Below are positions 33,309-45,302 of a stretch of 64,000 bases of DNA, piece by piece. The stretch's first letter is position 1, and every line of letters starts with the position of its first letter. The notes beneath the pieces are model-generated. The model worked only from the letters and a program-made list of their open reading frames with translations. It searched no databases and had not been told where the DNA came from. A program made the position numbers and the translations under genes. The stretch is taken from positions 1,925,042-1,989,041 of the forward strand of contig JAPNXP010000010.1 in NCBI GenBank assembly GCA_028753945.1, given 5' to 3'. The DNA is from Hexactinellida sp. DTS-2022. Its lineage: Eukaryota > Porifera > Hexactinellida.

Positions 33309-36300
33309 CGTGACCTACGTTATAATAAGGCCTGTTCAGTAGTGTGAAATTTTGGACCATGGATGTCCATTTATTATTTTACAGTAAATGTTCAAGTTAG
33401 AGATACTTAGCTAAATTAGGAATCCAGAAGAGAAAATATTATTGGGGTTTGATACAATTCACATTTTAAGTACTGTGTATGATAATAGTACAAATATTAA
33501 GGAAGTAGTATATGAAAGGGGTATACGAAATAAGCTAATTGGGTTTCAATTTCTTTAATATTCGAGTATATTCGACAAAGGTAGCAAGGCATTCATAATC
33601 TTGATTTTATTAGATATGATACAGTTCGAAGTAGATGTCAATAATTTGTCTAATACATCCCACATGAGTGTACCACAGTTGTCACACATCACTCTCCATA
33701 TTTCAGCTTGTTCATCTTCTATAAGAGTAGTTGTTAACTGTATGATGATAATTCTAGAAGGACCGATAATAAAGCTATCGAATAAGCTTGGTTGACTCTC
33801 GATTGAAGAGAATAATTTCCACAGCGTAATAATTGCATGAATTTGCATCTATGACATCACTACTTGGCCATTTTAGTGAGCCTCGGTCGATTATCTGAAT
33901 TAATCTATATTCAGACTCTGAAGGTTCTTCAATTTCCATTTCTTTGTTTACTGTGAGAAATGAGAGGCATGATTGCCATTTAGTAGAATGTTTGTAATAG
34001 GCATGCACTGAGTAACCGGCTATAAAGGAGAGTGATTGGAGTATTTGCTTGTTTAATTCGATTTCTGAATATCCTTGTATTGCAGAAAGATACGTATCTA
34101 AGCTGAAAGAGGCATGAGAGACTTGGTCACAGAGGATGAGCAGGATTCTAAGAAGTTTTTCAGTGATGTGTTATCTTCTACATGCTTTTTCGAAAATAAT
34201 TTAAGTATGCTGGACAACTTTATTCTCCGTTCTGTCTCAAGTATCTGGCAATAGCTAATGTGGTATTGGGCACCTGACATCATCCTGTACAGGCCAAAAT
34301 GATGCTCAAGGGGATCATTTGCAAGAACGAAGAGAGGACGTACAAATAGCCACAATTTTCAGTGAGATGGTTAACAATACACGGGAGTGCAATCAGGAGT
34401 GACGAAAACTGGTAAATGTTTGAGGACTTAATTTACCTCTTTTGTCAGGGATGGCTCGCCAAAATTCAGCACAATCAACTATACGTTGAAGGAAACTAAA
34501 CTAAATCTAGTATCATTGTTTGTTAATGGGATGGAAAATTGATCCTTGAGAAGGATACCCTTGTTAGGAGTTTTGATGTTGAATATCTTCCAAACATTAC
34601 ATATAATGGTAATAAAGTGTGCAGTTTGTGAATTTGTAGAAAGGTGGTGTCGCGATTGGTAGCTAACATTCAATGCAGCGGTTGTTGATTCATCAAATAT
34701 CCTTAAGGCTAAAGAAACATTTTGTCTTTCAAATGTGGAAGGTCAACAAGCTTTAGAGGTTAACCTTTTGTATAATTGTCGAATCTCTTCAAAAACTGCT
34801 TTATTCGTAACATGGATCTTGTCAAAATCTGGATAACTGAATGTCTTATTATTATCTATTGATTTAGCCAGTTATTACTGATCGATTTGATTATATCGAC
34901 GAAGTCAAAAGCAAAAACAATGGTCGATTTAAGTCCATAAGGTGATGAACGATAGGCTCTAGGATTCGGTTAGGAGAAAACAACTTGAAAATGTTCACGT
35001 TCATAGGGTAATTATCGATATACAAAACTTGAACAGAGAGTCCACATGCTTCTACGTCTTGAATAACCTCTTTGATAATTGGAAAGAGTTCAACAGCAGA
35101 TGAGCTGGCACAGGGAAGTAAACGAATAATATTGGACCATCTTTTCGACAAACTTAATACCATAAAGGCAGAAACGGTTTTTGCTGGATCAGTAGGATTC
35201 AAAGAAGATCCTATTACCTTACCTCCCTTGTATGTAAAAGTTGATTTTACGTGAATTTCATTCATCTGAATTACAACATTTCGCTCTCATTTGTTGAACT
35301 GAGTAGCTGATTGTTTAAGATAGTTGGTAAACTCAGCATCCAAACCAAAATTTGAATACAAGCGTTTAAGTGTGGAAAGATGTGGCAATGATAGACAGTC
35401 CAAGATTGAAGATATCTTTAGCAAACTGGCGAGATAAGATGGCATTTGAGCGATAAGATAAGAGTTTCGATGTTGTATCGCCTCATAGTTTTCGCGACCA
35501 TAACGTTTTCCAATTGGTATAGTTTGAACTGAAGACGTAATAATACACCCTGCTGGTCACCAGAATCTTCTCTAATTGAAGGTGAGAGTAAGTCAATGGA
35601 TTTATGAATGCTTAAGGTAGATTCGCTGATATGGTGTTGGAATGTCTCAGGAGAATTAACTGGGATAGAATGGTGTTCAACTTCTTTAAGCAAAATGTTA
35701 AGTTGGTGAATATCATTTATCCTAGTGAGAGAAAGAGTAATGCGTACACCTTCATATAAACCAATAGTATGTAATGTTTCGGTAAAGGTTAAGGAGCATG
35801 GAATTGAAAACAAACTGTTACTTGTTATAGAAGGTTTGAGTAAATTAAAGGAATTATCCTCAGAAAACCAAACTATCCAATGATTAGGCAAATCCAAGTG
35901 CTTTGTTTTGGGTACTAAGTCTTGCAGTGTGGTGATTTGAAAAAGCTCTTTGCTCGGTTATAGTGTATTATACTTTAATCTATAGCAGTACCAATCAATT
36001 GCTGTTCTCTCAAAGATCGATCAAATCTCAAAAGTTTGGTGTCAGATGACGAAGAGAGATGAGGTGGACAGCCGGGTAGGAATCTTTGCACCGCTTCTTT
36101 GTGCAATTTCGGCTTAGCAGGTACTTCTAAGTGTGATCCATCAGGTTGAAGGATTGAAAAACTGGTCTGAATTTCTTCGTCGAGAAAATGTTTTGAACAT
36201 ACAAACACATTCATTAAGTACGATATCTTCTCTACAGAGCGATCGGAGCCAACGATTGAAGAACTCAGGTGGACCACTTAGCAACTTAAATACGGGAGTA

Positions 36301-36780
36301 TACGGTTCTCCTGCGTAATTACTCCGACATCCGGGGGCCGAACACCTGTTGTGCATGACAAGCTAAAATATATAAGAAAATGTTAGAAAAACACAAGAAA
36401 GGAGCAAATCGAAAGGGAGATGTAAATAATATAAAATTACATGATCATAAAGGAAGAACGTTAAATTCGAGAATACCAAGTTTAAAAAGGCAAATGATGT
36501 TAAGTATAGAAGTACTCTGTAATTATATTGGATGTCGAAAGCTTGATACAGAGAAAAAATAAATATTATGGGTTTCTAAGAAAATGTATATTATTTAGCT
36601 TAAACAACGCAAATAGTTCAAAATTTTGAGTAAATGAGCATCACATAATATAACAAGGGTCACGATTTGGTTAATAATCTTTAACTTAAACATTTACTGT
36701 AAAAAGAATCAATGGACTTAAACGACATCCATGGTCCAAAATTTCACACTACTGAACAGGCTATTATAACTTAGCTCACG
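33309..36780 (-). mobile_element. P-like element, exact 7-bp TSD, sister of the 46-kb copy
   Basis: The left terminus CGTGACCTACGTTATAATAA pairs with the inverse of the right terminus (CGTGAGCTAAGTTATAATAG), and the TTTTGGACCATGGATGTC box follows on both ends. The flanks are GCCGGTT at 33302-33308 and 36781-36787, an exact 7-bp duplication. It lies in inverse orientation to the element at 45945-49448. Confidence 0.9.
33555..36356 (-). pseudogene. THAP-domain P-element-like transposase, broken
   Basis: It begins MHNRCSAPGCRSNYAGE (THAP zinc-finger start) at 36356. The Cys-x2-His segment VCSKHF is in another frame, so the domain is frameshifted. Later blocks are LPNHWIVWFSEDNSFNL, MRRYNIETLILSLKCHLISP followed by a stop, MNEIHVKSTFTYKGGKV (catalytic-Asp region; Asn stands where relatives have Asp in MDEIHV), and YIDNYPMNVNIFKLFS (second Asp). 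NDPLEHHFGLYRMMSG carries the Glu. The C-terminal zinc-like pair is MCDNCGTLMWDVL. The stop after SPVC and the frame change after NRPLF are shared with the 46-kb copy, so the two copies descend from, or were converted to, an already defective sequence. Confidence 0.88.
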
Positions 36781-36787
36781 GCCGGTT

Positions 36788-38930
36788 GTATTTAAATACT
36801 GTGGAATGTAACTGAAAATTAACGAAATTATACATCCCTTTCGTTACGTCAAGTTTTCTGCCATTTTGGTAATAAAAAGTATCATCTGTGACATTCGTAA
36901 TCCTTCTCCCCCTCGAAAGCGTTACTTAACGTTCGAATGCCTCGTACGCAGGTTAATTATATTACGGGAAATCATTTCAGGAATTACAATAGCTGGCCGC
37001 CAGCCTATGTACAAATGACCGTTGTATAGAGTAACCTTTAGCAGATTCTACTATACAGTTTGTAGGTAGCAGATCCCAACCTTATTGAGCTGTGGCCCCC
37101 TAAGTAGTATATTTAAGCTGATCGACCGCACTACGCGCGTTCTCACAACTAATTCTCGAGCCTTCTGCCCTTACGTGAATTTACAACAATTTGATTCCTT
37201 AATTAGATTAGACAAATTTGTTACTTCAGAAAGAAAGTAAACAGCTCAAACTTTTAGAAAGTCATTGATACGAAAACTAATCCTAAATGACAAATATATT
37301 TTTTACGGGTTTATGATTAGCAAATCTGAAATCTATGTACCCGATTACCCTATTATATAGCACTTGAAACTGTGTCTCTAGCATAATTTTGAAATTTTCA
37401 GAAATAAGTGTGATTTCACTTGCTCCTTCAAATATCAAACTACACCCCTGCCAAATTTAAAGTAAGTTGCCCTTACCAGTTCCAAAAATAAAGTGCGAAT
37501 AAACAAACAAGCAAAAAATCTTTGTCAAGCTGTTTCTCCAAACCTGATCCTCTTTAGCTACAAATGTTTCATTACTCCTCGAAATTCCATTCTGAACGCA
37601 TCGTTTTTAGTAAAACGTGATTTTAGAAATTCGGGTATTATGAAGGTTTTAATTGATTAATTGATTAATTTATCAAAATTTTGGAAATTAAGAGTTTATA
37701 AGGTGGAATTAAATTTGAAGTTTGAAAGGCTTGAGTTCAACAATTCATGCGAATAATGGGAATATTAAAGTACTAACTTATAGGGTAAAATCTATTGGTC
37801 AAATGTATTGGCCACAGAAATATTTTGTGTTTATTTTCTAAGCCAATTAAATTGCAGTCTCAGTAAGGCACAAATTAATAAAATATTATTTAATAGTGCA
37901 AAATTATTGTTCAAGCATTCCAACTACACTTTGATACACTATCTATCCAAATCCGAAAGAGAAATTTGATTCGGACATTTTCTTTACCTTTTTGACGTCA
38001 CTAAAGGTCAAAATCACCGTCATTTGGTACAAATACATTCCGTAAGAATTTCCGGGGAGTGACATTGTTTATGTAGAGGTTATCTCAAAAAGATTAAAAA
38101 AAACTATCCTCAAATTGATCCTTATCAGTAGAGTTACCAGATCCACCGCGTCGATTTTCAACTGTAATACAAAGTTAGAGAGTTAATAATTAATCAGAGC
38201 CAAATATTGGTAAAATTTGAGCAATTATTTGTAAATCTATAGAAAAAAATAATTAAATTGATTCTGATAAATGTACGTGGCGGATTTGGTGTAACTAATA
38301 GTAAAGAGTTAAATTAGCACTATTACAGAACTTGCGCCTAATAGAGTAAATTGCTAGCTCTTACATTATCTAGTATGGATTCACTATTAGGCTAAACTTT
38401 GACTATGAATATTTAATTCAAATTTTTAGATTTTTGAAATTCTGAGCATCTACATCCTTCTTAGAATAACTAGTACTGTTCAAAAACGAAATAATAATTG
38501 GGGGTCATCGGGTGTCTAAAATTTTGCCTGTATCTCCTTTAGGCCAACCAAATATCCTAAAAAAGATATTATTTAATCTAATATCTTCTTATGGGCATTC
38601 CCACGGTGAAATTTACTCAATTCCCATATACAAAAGTAGGAGGCAGGAAAGTGGTGCAGTTTACTTTTATGCTACGTCATCATCACAAAATCTTAAAATT
38701 TTGATTTTTGAATGAATTCGATAGATAATACAAAACAATGTCTAAATCCGAATTTTCTCAAAATTTGAAGAATTTTATCGTCCAGTTTTCCTCCTGACAC
38801 AACGTGTATCAGTTAGGCAGTGTACGGTTAAAATGAAGTTAAACTATGGTCCCGAGCTCTTCGTTATAACGGGAGTTGACTGTATTCACATTGGAAACTC
38901 ACAATAATATGAATGTTGCCTATACGTATT
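36788..38930. other. unassigned non-coding DNA
   Basis: No supported gene. At about 37430-37520 (minus strand) there is a short interspersed repeat with GGAACTGGTAAGGGCAAC. Near 38850-38885 lies a half MITE end (CTTCGTTATAACGGGAGTTG). The rest is AT-rich with short random ORFs. Confidence 0.4.
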
Positions 38931-38944
38931 AAATGAATTTAATG

Positions 38945-39060
38945 TAGTAGTAGCGCATGCGCCCGGTACCAATAGCGCATGCGTCATGTACCAGTAGCGC
39001 ATGCGCCAGGTACCAGTAGCGCATGCGCCAGGTACTAGTATCGCATGCGCTAGGTACTTT
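38945..39060. repeat. short tandem repeat of GTAGCGCATGCGC units
   Basis: Five units of about 22-23 bp, each with GCGCATGCGC followed by GGTAC. A single unit with the same continuation (CAGGTACTTTT) is at about 42766, next to the other copy of this repeat family. The CpG-rich palindrome is conspicuous in an AT-rich window. Confidence 0.75.
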
Positions 39061-39108
39061 TGAATAGCACCCTTAGAAGTTGCTCGCTACGCTGGCATTA
39101 TTTATTAG

Positions 39109-39353
39109 GCCCCCCTTTTTCAACTTGTCTGGATCCGCCACTGATTATACTATCTAGTTTGCATGTAATAATATACTTGAGCTTGAATTTATGTTGGGTG
39201 ACAACTATAACCCATATATAAAACTTTGATATGTGTAGTTGATATAATGAGTCTAGTACTAATCAGGTAACTGGTTACATTTAGAAAAATAAACCCGCCT
39301 TTATCTTATCCCTGATCCAAAGCAGTGAAATGGCCTTTATATAGTAGGCTATG
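39109..39353 (+). mobile_element. right-end fragment of a P-like family (copy of 50.5/58.3-kb end)
   Basis: After a GGATCCGCCACTG repeat end, the sequence from 39137 (ATTATACTATCTAGTTTGCATG) to 39353 (ATATAGTAGGCTATG) matches the 3' end of the element at 49449-50624 plus 58292-58380. Here the CAG target is uninterrupted (AATCAGGTAACTGG near 39264). It thus serves as the empty-site reference for the Harbinger insertion. Confidence 0.75.
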
Positions 39354-39811
39354 ATAATATGTAATTTGTAAATAAATTGTACCAGTAATTTATATATACA
39401 AATCCATAGAATGCTATGACAAATTCCATATAGTAAATATTTCAACGGAATAGTCATTTGAATTTTAATCAAAATGAATATGTCGCAGTCTTAACGCGTT
39501 ACCAGTCGAAACGAGTTTCGACTAGTCCAAATGCGTTTCCATTCTTATTTATTGACTCTGAATCCAATCGTAACTGAACACAAATCTAAGAGGAGTCAGC
39601 AGTATACTACAAAGCAGAAATGTTGACTTGTGAATGACCGTTATAATTGGATACAGCTGCTATTATTCATCTTTTGATTGACGTTAATGAAAGGATAAAT
39701 CTGTTCTGAAAAAAACAACACACCCCGCCTATATAACTAGACAGAATCGGTCTTTCATAATAAAACCCATTGCTTTGTTCAAGAAGAAGATTTGCTTGTT
39801 GGCATGCCACG

Positions 39812-40090
39812 CAGTGGCGGACACTTGACGAAATATTGGGGGGGCGAAATTAAATATTCGGGGGGCGAAATTAAATATTGGGGGGGCGAAATTAGTTGGG
39901 ACTCATCACACTTTCACTTTCAGTCGCTATATAATTATGCTATTTTGGTGTTGTTGTTTCTATTACAATTTGTAGGCACTCCTTCCACTTTTAAAGTAAA
40001 AGATTTGACTCAAATTTATTTAAATTTTATTCTTTCGAAATTATTGGGGGGGCGACCGCCCCCCCTCGCCCCCCCTAGTGTCCGCCACTG
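39812..40090. mobile_element. hAT-like MITE, exact 8-bp TSD, placed at a start codon
   Basis: The ends CAGTGGCGGACACTTG and TAGTGTCCGCCACTG are flanked by ATGCCACG at 39804-39811 and 40091-40098. The interior is GGGGGGCGAAATTAAATATT-type repeats. The duplicated 8 bp contains the ATG of the ORF that follows. Confidence 0.92.
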
Positions 40091-41308
40091 ATGCCACGCC
40101 GTGAAATGTTCAATGACTATCTATCTAGTCAACGTCCAAATTCAGTTATCAGTTCAGATGAAATATCTGAATTAATTAACATTTGCTCCGCAACTTGTCC
40201 GAGCAATAAAGGTGCTGCCCGCCAGAGGTTCTACAGACTTAGAAAAAAGTACCTCGTCAAAGAGTTAATTTTTCGTAAATACCTCTTTGAAATCGCAAAT
40301 AACTCACATTACTTGTTGAGAGTAGCCTCCAAAGAGTCACTCTTTGATTTGTTTGAGAATAATCATGTAGAGGGAGGTCTATATCACCATAAACCATCTT
40401 TTGGCCTTTCTGATATCGGACTTCGTGAAGAATATGCTTCTGACATTCGTACAGAAGAAGACTTAGAAACTCTCATGGAAGAAATTAATACTTCTATATA
40501 AACAACCTACTCCCAAGTGCAATCCCGACTCATAGTGATATATCACCCATTACAGGTTCTAAGTTTTCAACAAATTAACAGCGAAGTCGAAGTTGATTCT
40601 ATTCAGTCACCAGTGCTAGATTCATATCTAGATAATATTTCACAACCCATTCCTGATGGAACTCGTATCTTCGTATCTAATTCCTCTCCTGGCACATTGA
40701 ACTGTGTAGTTTGTAATTACGAAACAAGCGGTGTCCATTCTTGTCCAGGTTGTTGCGGATTCGTCCATGTCTATTGTGGTAGGACTGAAGGGGAAGATAG
40801 TTTCGGGTCCCCTGTTTGGTGTGCCAAATGTGACCTTGCTAATGCCACCAAACATTCAAATAATGTGAGAGCTGGGATCAAGAGAAAACAGGAGAAACTA
40901 GACGATCGTATGGTTTCATCTGCAGCTAAAAAGTTACAACCAGCTCCTTTCGGCGATAATGTAGTCGTCCCTATTTAAAGGGCTGATAAAATGAGTTACC
41001 CACGAAAAATGTTAGCTGTAGTTACAGATATTCGGAAGACATCTACGCCATTGGCACGAGAGATGGTACACTAAATACTAATTTCACAATAAATCAGTTC
41101 GAATTCTGGTCCTCTATTACGTTTATTCAGCCTTCGAATGTCCCGGAAGTCATCATTTCCCAAACTTCTGCAATGCGAAAGGCTTGATTAGGAATCGAGA
41201 AGAATTCTTTTTGCAAATGAAGCATTGTAAGACAACACGATGCCCATGCATGAAGTCATCCAGAAGCTGTGGTACTAAATGCCACAAAGGTGTATATAAT
41301 ATGCTTCA
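40091..41308 (+). pseudogene. integrase-bearing element remnant (Ginger/KRBA2-like or LTR-derived), broken
   Basis: The N-terminal part (MFNDYLSSQRPNSVISSDEI, then ARQRFYRLRKKYLV) resembles the start of Ginger-type or KRBA2-like integrase proteins. Those derive from the same stock as Gypsy integrases. A second part reads CVVCNYETSGVHSCPGCCGF and VWCAKC, a PHD-like zinc module, then FGDNVVVPI, the small C-terminal domain of this family. The tail at about 41220-41290 reads KTTRCPCMKSSRSCGTKC, the Cys-rich end seen in the same group. No catalytic core was recognised. The element is a fossil and looks broken; whether it was a Ginger DNA transposon or an LTR relative cannot be settled here. Age is uncertain, but it is older than the MITE at its start. 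Confidence 0.6.
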
Positions 41309-41386
41309 ACAAGTAAATTATCGATTAGTAGTTGGATAACTTGCCATTAATTTTAGTATGGTGAAATTTCCACTATGTATTGACAG

Positions 41387-41567
41387 TACAGTCGAAATCG
41401 GATTATTTTGTCCAATTCTTTGAATGGATAATTCGACAAAATAATCCGATAAGACAAATAAACCCGATAATTCGTAATGGAAAATCAAATTTTTCCTCGA
41501 ATATTAGGACAAAATAATCCGATAAGACAAAATAATCCGGTGATAAAATAATCCGATTTCGACTGTA
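41387..41567. repeat. pogo-like MITE, related to the 10.8/32.5-kb family
   Basis: The ends TACAGTCGAAATCGGATTAT and the inverse, ending GATTTCGACTGTA, share the first 14 bases with the 10810 and 32466 copies, but the interior differs (GACAAAATAATCCGATAAG repeats). The flanking target is TA. Confidence 0.8.
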
Positions 41568-41754
41568 TCGTGTAGTAACCAGTATCAAACTGTTGCCAAT
41601 TACATTCAATCCATTATAAGCTAATAATTTGAGAAATACTTGCAGGGGTGTAGGGCCCCAAGCCAAGTTGGGGGCTCCACAACTTACCTCCTACGAGTTT
41701 ATATTAATCCAACCTAACGAATCTTATATATTAAATCACAATGATTTTGTTAGT

Positions 41755-43009
41755 TTTGTTTGTTTGTTCAGAATTGATTGAGGAACTGGTAAGAGCTACA
41801 GGCTTGAAATTTGGTAGGGGCGTGGGAAATAATAGTTCTAGGAACAAGTTCTAATATTTAAGAAAAATATTCATATATTTCCTCCCTAAAGGTGACAAAA
41901 CTATCAGCTGTTAAGTATGCATTATAGAAAGCCAACTATCTCCTAAAATAGAGTTTTGATTGATATATTTTGAATATATTTATTTATTCGCAATCCATGG
42001 ACACCAAAATTAGATTTGTCAATTTTTTAAAACTGACGTAATTTTCGTTCACTGCTCAAGGCAGAATTGTTCAGATTTGGAATCTGATAACTAATAATAT
42101 AGTCGCAATTGTTCATTTTAGAAATAAAGGATTACATATATGGTAAGAAGGTATTATCGAATTTACCGGAATGTATGTGTCATCACTTTTTGTCAAAATC
42201 CTCGATGAATTTTTCAAAAATTGTAACATATTCATATATTACTGTCCTCTAGTTGGAATACAAATTAATAGGTTCTACATATTAAAAATACAAAGCACTG
42301 TAGTGTTTACAATATTCAAGAAATTCACTCAGGCAGTCTTCAGTTAAGCGGAGTTTGTTATAAACTGATTTCGTTCTACCCGGAGTTCGTTATAAGCAGG
42401 TGCTTCGTTATATCCTACTTGGTTACAGGGCCGGAGGAAGCTCGTGAGAGGTGGGGCGTCCATGTATTATGATGACAACTGTGAGGATTTCAGAGTAAAA
42501 ATACGCCCGCGAAATTTCAGAGTAGCAAAAAATGCACAGAAAAAGTGGGGCGGCCCAGGCCTGTTTTGCCGGAAATGCCCCCCCCCCATACAGATTTGGC
42601 CCGGGGGGTCCAAATCTGTAAAATATCATTTTGCTTTACAGAAATGGACCAGAATTTCAGATTTCAGATCAGAATTTCAGATAGTGCCCAGACTCAATAT
42701 TTATTATTTAAAACGAAAGCCTATTTAATTAATACAGACCTCATATACGGATGTTACGTCACACGAGTAGCGCATGCGCCAGGTACTTTTAAATATATGT
42801 CTAAGGGGGTCTGGGGGTAACCCCAGACAGTTATATACACTCAGAAGTCATTTTAAACACTAATCTTTCTATAAGAAGCCATAATTCAAACTTGAGGTTG
42901 AAGTTTCTTAATTATTTTGTCAATTCCAGACAAAATTTCAGTCAATTTCAGTTACGAAGGGGGGCCCAGGCACCCTGGGCCCCCCCCCCCTCCTGGATCC
43001 GCCTCTGAT
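41755..43009. other. repeat mosaic without genes
   Basis: At 41755-41840 lies a short interspersed repeat (TTTGTTTGTTCAGAATTGAT, then GGAACTGGTAAGAGCTAC). At 42335-42425 is a truncated pogo-like MITE. From 42426 there is a G/C-homopolymer repeat (CAGGGCCGGAGGAAGC...). At 42766-43009 is a second copy of the GCGCATGCGCCAGGTACTTT family, ending GGATCCGCCTCTG. ORFs here are low-complexity artefacts. Confidence 0.5.
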
Positions 43010-43019
43010 AATTAAGAAA

Positions 43020-45046
43020 ACTAAGCAAATATTTAGAAGAATATCTCATGATTTTCTTTGGGGCCGGTAGTAGGAACAATAATACAATATGGTTCTTTGC
43101 CTTGTTGAGTGTAAAGTGACAATTGGCTACTGTTGGTAAATTTAAAGTAATAAATTGATTTTCCTTTCGTACTAAGCAATCTATACATTCATCAACGAAG
43201 TATTCGCACTTTTCACTATCGAGTTTTAGGAGGGGGAGTTGCTTGAATCCGATTGAAAACATAATTGTAAACGCTTTCCAAGGTGTAAACACCACATTTA
43301 GCAAGTAATTGGAAGGGCCATTTTAAGCAGCCAAGATCAAAAAGGCCAATCAAAAGGCAAAAGTTAAAATCCGGGTCTTCAATTTCCATTCAATTCCGTA
43401 TATTTTCAGTGAGTACTGAACAATGATCGGGGTACAAATCTGAGATTTTAGACAATTTCCTTAAAAAGAAAGGTAGCATATCCTCCGATAAAAGCTAGAG
43501 GTTGTCTTGTGTATGAATTCAGGAAAAAACTTCAAAAGAGTGGCCACACACACAAAATGCGTTATATCAAAATTCTCCGGATGGCTGCGATAAAGATAAA
43601 CTTCATGGATTTCGAAGCTGCTGATAAATTCCATAAACGAATCTCTATCTTTATGTTAATAATCTTTCCTATTTACAACTTGAGAATATTAGACTATTTA
43701 AGTGCCCTCTCATTTTCCAGGACTTGACGAAACAATAAATTGTAGTTTTACATCTGTTTGTATAATCCAAAATGGTGTTCAATAAGATGAATTTGTATAA
43801 ATGATGACAATACTTAGGTAATTCCACATTCGCCGGTAAATATTCTATTAGTTTAGGCAGTGCAATACTTGAATGGTGAAAACTCGAGAAGGTTTGAACT
43901 GTTAATTTTCCTCATGAACTGGCAAGCTTCCCCAGACTCTAACCAACGAACTAGAGTAGACATTCAATTAAATCTGGCATCATTATGTATAAGTGGCAAA
44001 TAATCTCGTTCCTTCAGACGAACTCCCTTCCAAGAGTGTTGAAATCAATCAATTTCCATATCTATCGGTTTTCAAACATCCAGCTGATTGAGAGATTCGC
44101 AAGGGTTCCACAATTATAACACTTTAACTTGAAGAAACTTGTCAATAGTAATAATCTTTTGGACTGAAATCACTACTGTATTTGATGTCATATTGACAAT
44201 ATAAATGCGGTATCAAGGTGCAAAAAACAATCCTTGGGGATCTTAATGTCAGATGATTTCGATACAGTGAATTTTCTCTGTTCTTCTTCGTACAAGTCAA
44301 CACTCTGTTTCATTGCCTATATACAATAACATACAACATGTTAAAATACAAAACTTTTACACTTAGCACAACTTGACACACATGGATCTGTAAATCATGC
44401 TCCTTTTGTCTCTATCAAGCCGCTGATACTTGATAGTGTGATTAATACGATCAGGGCACCCTGATGGTATTTAGGTACTGCGTCTTCAATGAGCTTTTAA
44501 TGGTCGTATCTTCGTTTGGCCATCAATGTCAAGATAAGTTTGTGTGTCAATGATATCATCAGGATCAAAGTGTTTAGCACAAACGAAAATGTTTTTAAGT
44601 GTGTGAAGATCTAGCATATAATTACATAATTATGTATGATTAATTAATAAAAGAGCATCCTTATATGTAGACGGTCTATATAAAAAGCCCATACAAATAA
44701 GCCAAAAATTTGTCGACCGTCTATAAATTCTGTAGACCAAAAGCCCTGCCTTCTATGGGTATTACTAATGTATATGTAAGGAAACCTGGTCTAGAAATAG
44801 ACGGTCTACATATAAGTTATTTATTAATTAAAGTATGTAAGTGATGTTAAGCTTAAAAGGAAAACTGGTAAAGTAATTAATTAAGCTTGTCCAACTAGTA
44901 AAGACATACTCACCATCTCTATGCAGAAAACGTTTCCACTTATGGACGATGTCTTGCGGCCCAGAAGGAATGTGAAATACTGCAACACGACTATAATCAC
45001 TATAGTATCCAGTAGCACATCTGGGAGCATAACAAGAGTTGGGCAT
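43020..45046 (-). pseudogene. THAP-domain P-element-like transposase of family E, decayed
   Basis: It starts MPNSCYAPRCATGYYSDYSR (THAP, Cys-x4-Cys). An intron follows HRDG (donor GTGAGTATG near 44918, acceptor ATGCTAG near 44613). The second part reads LKNIFVCAKHFDPDDII, giving the Cys-x2-His of the THAP domain. Downstream the frame is heavily decayed, but LIEHHFGLYK (catalytic-Glu block) can be read near 43770. The C-terminal ORF 42948-43304 includes KCEYFVDECIDCLVRKENQF. The intron inside the THAP domain distinguishes this family from the other P-like copies here. Confidence 0.75.
44659..44815. repeat. MITE with GTAGACGGTCTA termini in a transposase intron
   Basis: The left end TATGTAGACGGTCTATAT and the inverse right end ATAGACGGTCTACATA are clear. 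The internal motif GACCGTCTATAAATTC is also present. The TSD is uncertain because the flanks are TA-rich. Confidence 0.75.
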
Positions 45047-45302
45047 GAGTCCAGGATATAAATAAACAAGGAGCTAGCATTATAAAGGCAAAGTATGATT
45101 GAATTAAAGAGAATTTGTTATTAGAATAGCTAATATTTATAGACGAATCTCGTCAACAATTTTTCTTAACCAGATAAGCATTGTAGTTTAATCATAATAT
45201 ATATGTATTTACATTATGGGTATATAAGAAAATCGCATTCATCTTATCCCTGGTCCAGGCGCATTTGGCTCAGTTAAATGGCCCTATGTTTAGTAGGCTA
45301 TG

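Larger units (their letters stand above)
43010..45302 (-). mobile_element. P-like family E, minus copy, 5' end present
   Basis: The 5' terminal end is at the right: ATCCCTGGTCCAGGCGCA, then TTTAGTAGGCTATG (ending 45302), which matches P-like termini. The 3' end is cut at about 43010 by a GGATCCGCC repeat. A MITE with ends GTAGACGGTCTA lies in its first intron (44659-44815). The copy at 45303-50624 is the same family in inverse orientation. Confidence 0.75.

Noticed and set aside
38945-39060. CRISPR-like array from regularly spaced GCGCATGCGC units
   Set aside because: The spacers are near-identical and shorter than the repeats, and the context is eukaryotic; it is a simple tandem repeat.
42444-42820. 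Overlapping ORFs with CPPP and GGP-rich peptides
   Set aside because: They cover G/C homopolymer runs of a MITE-like repeat and show no domain.
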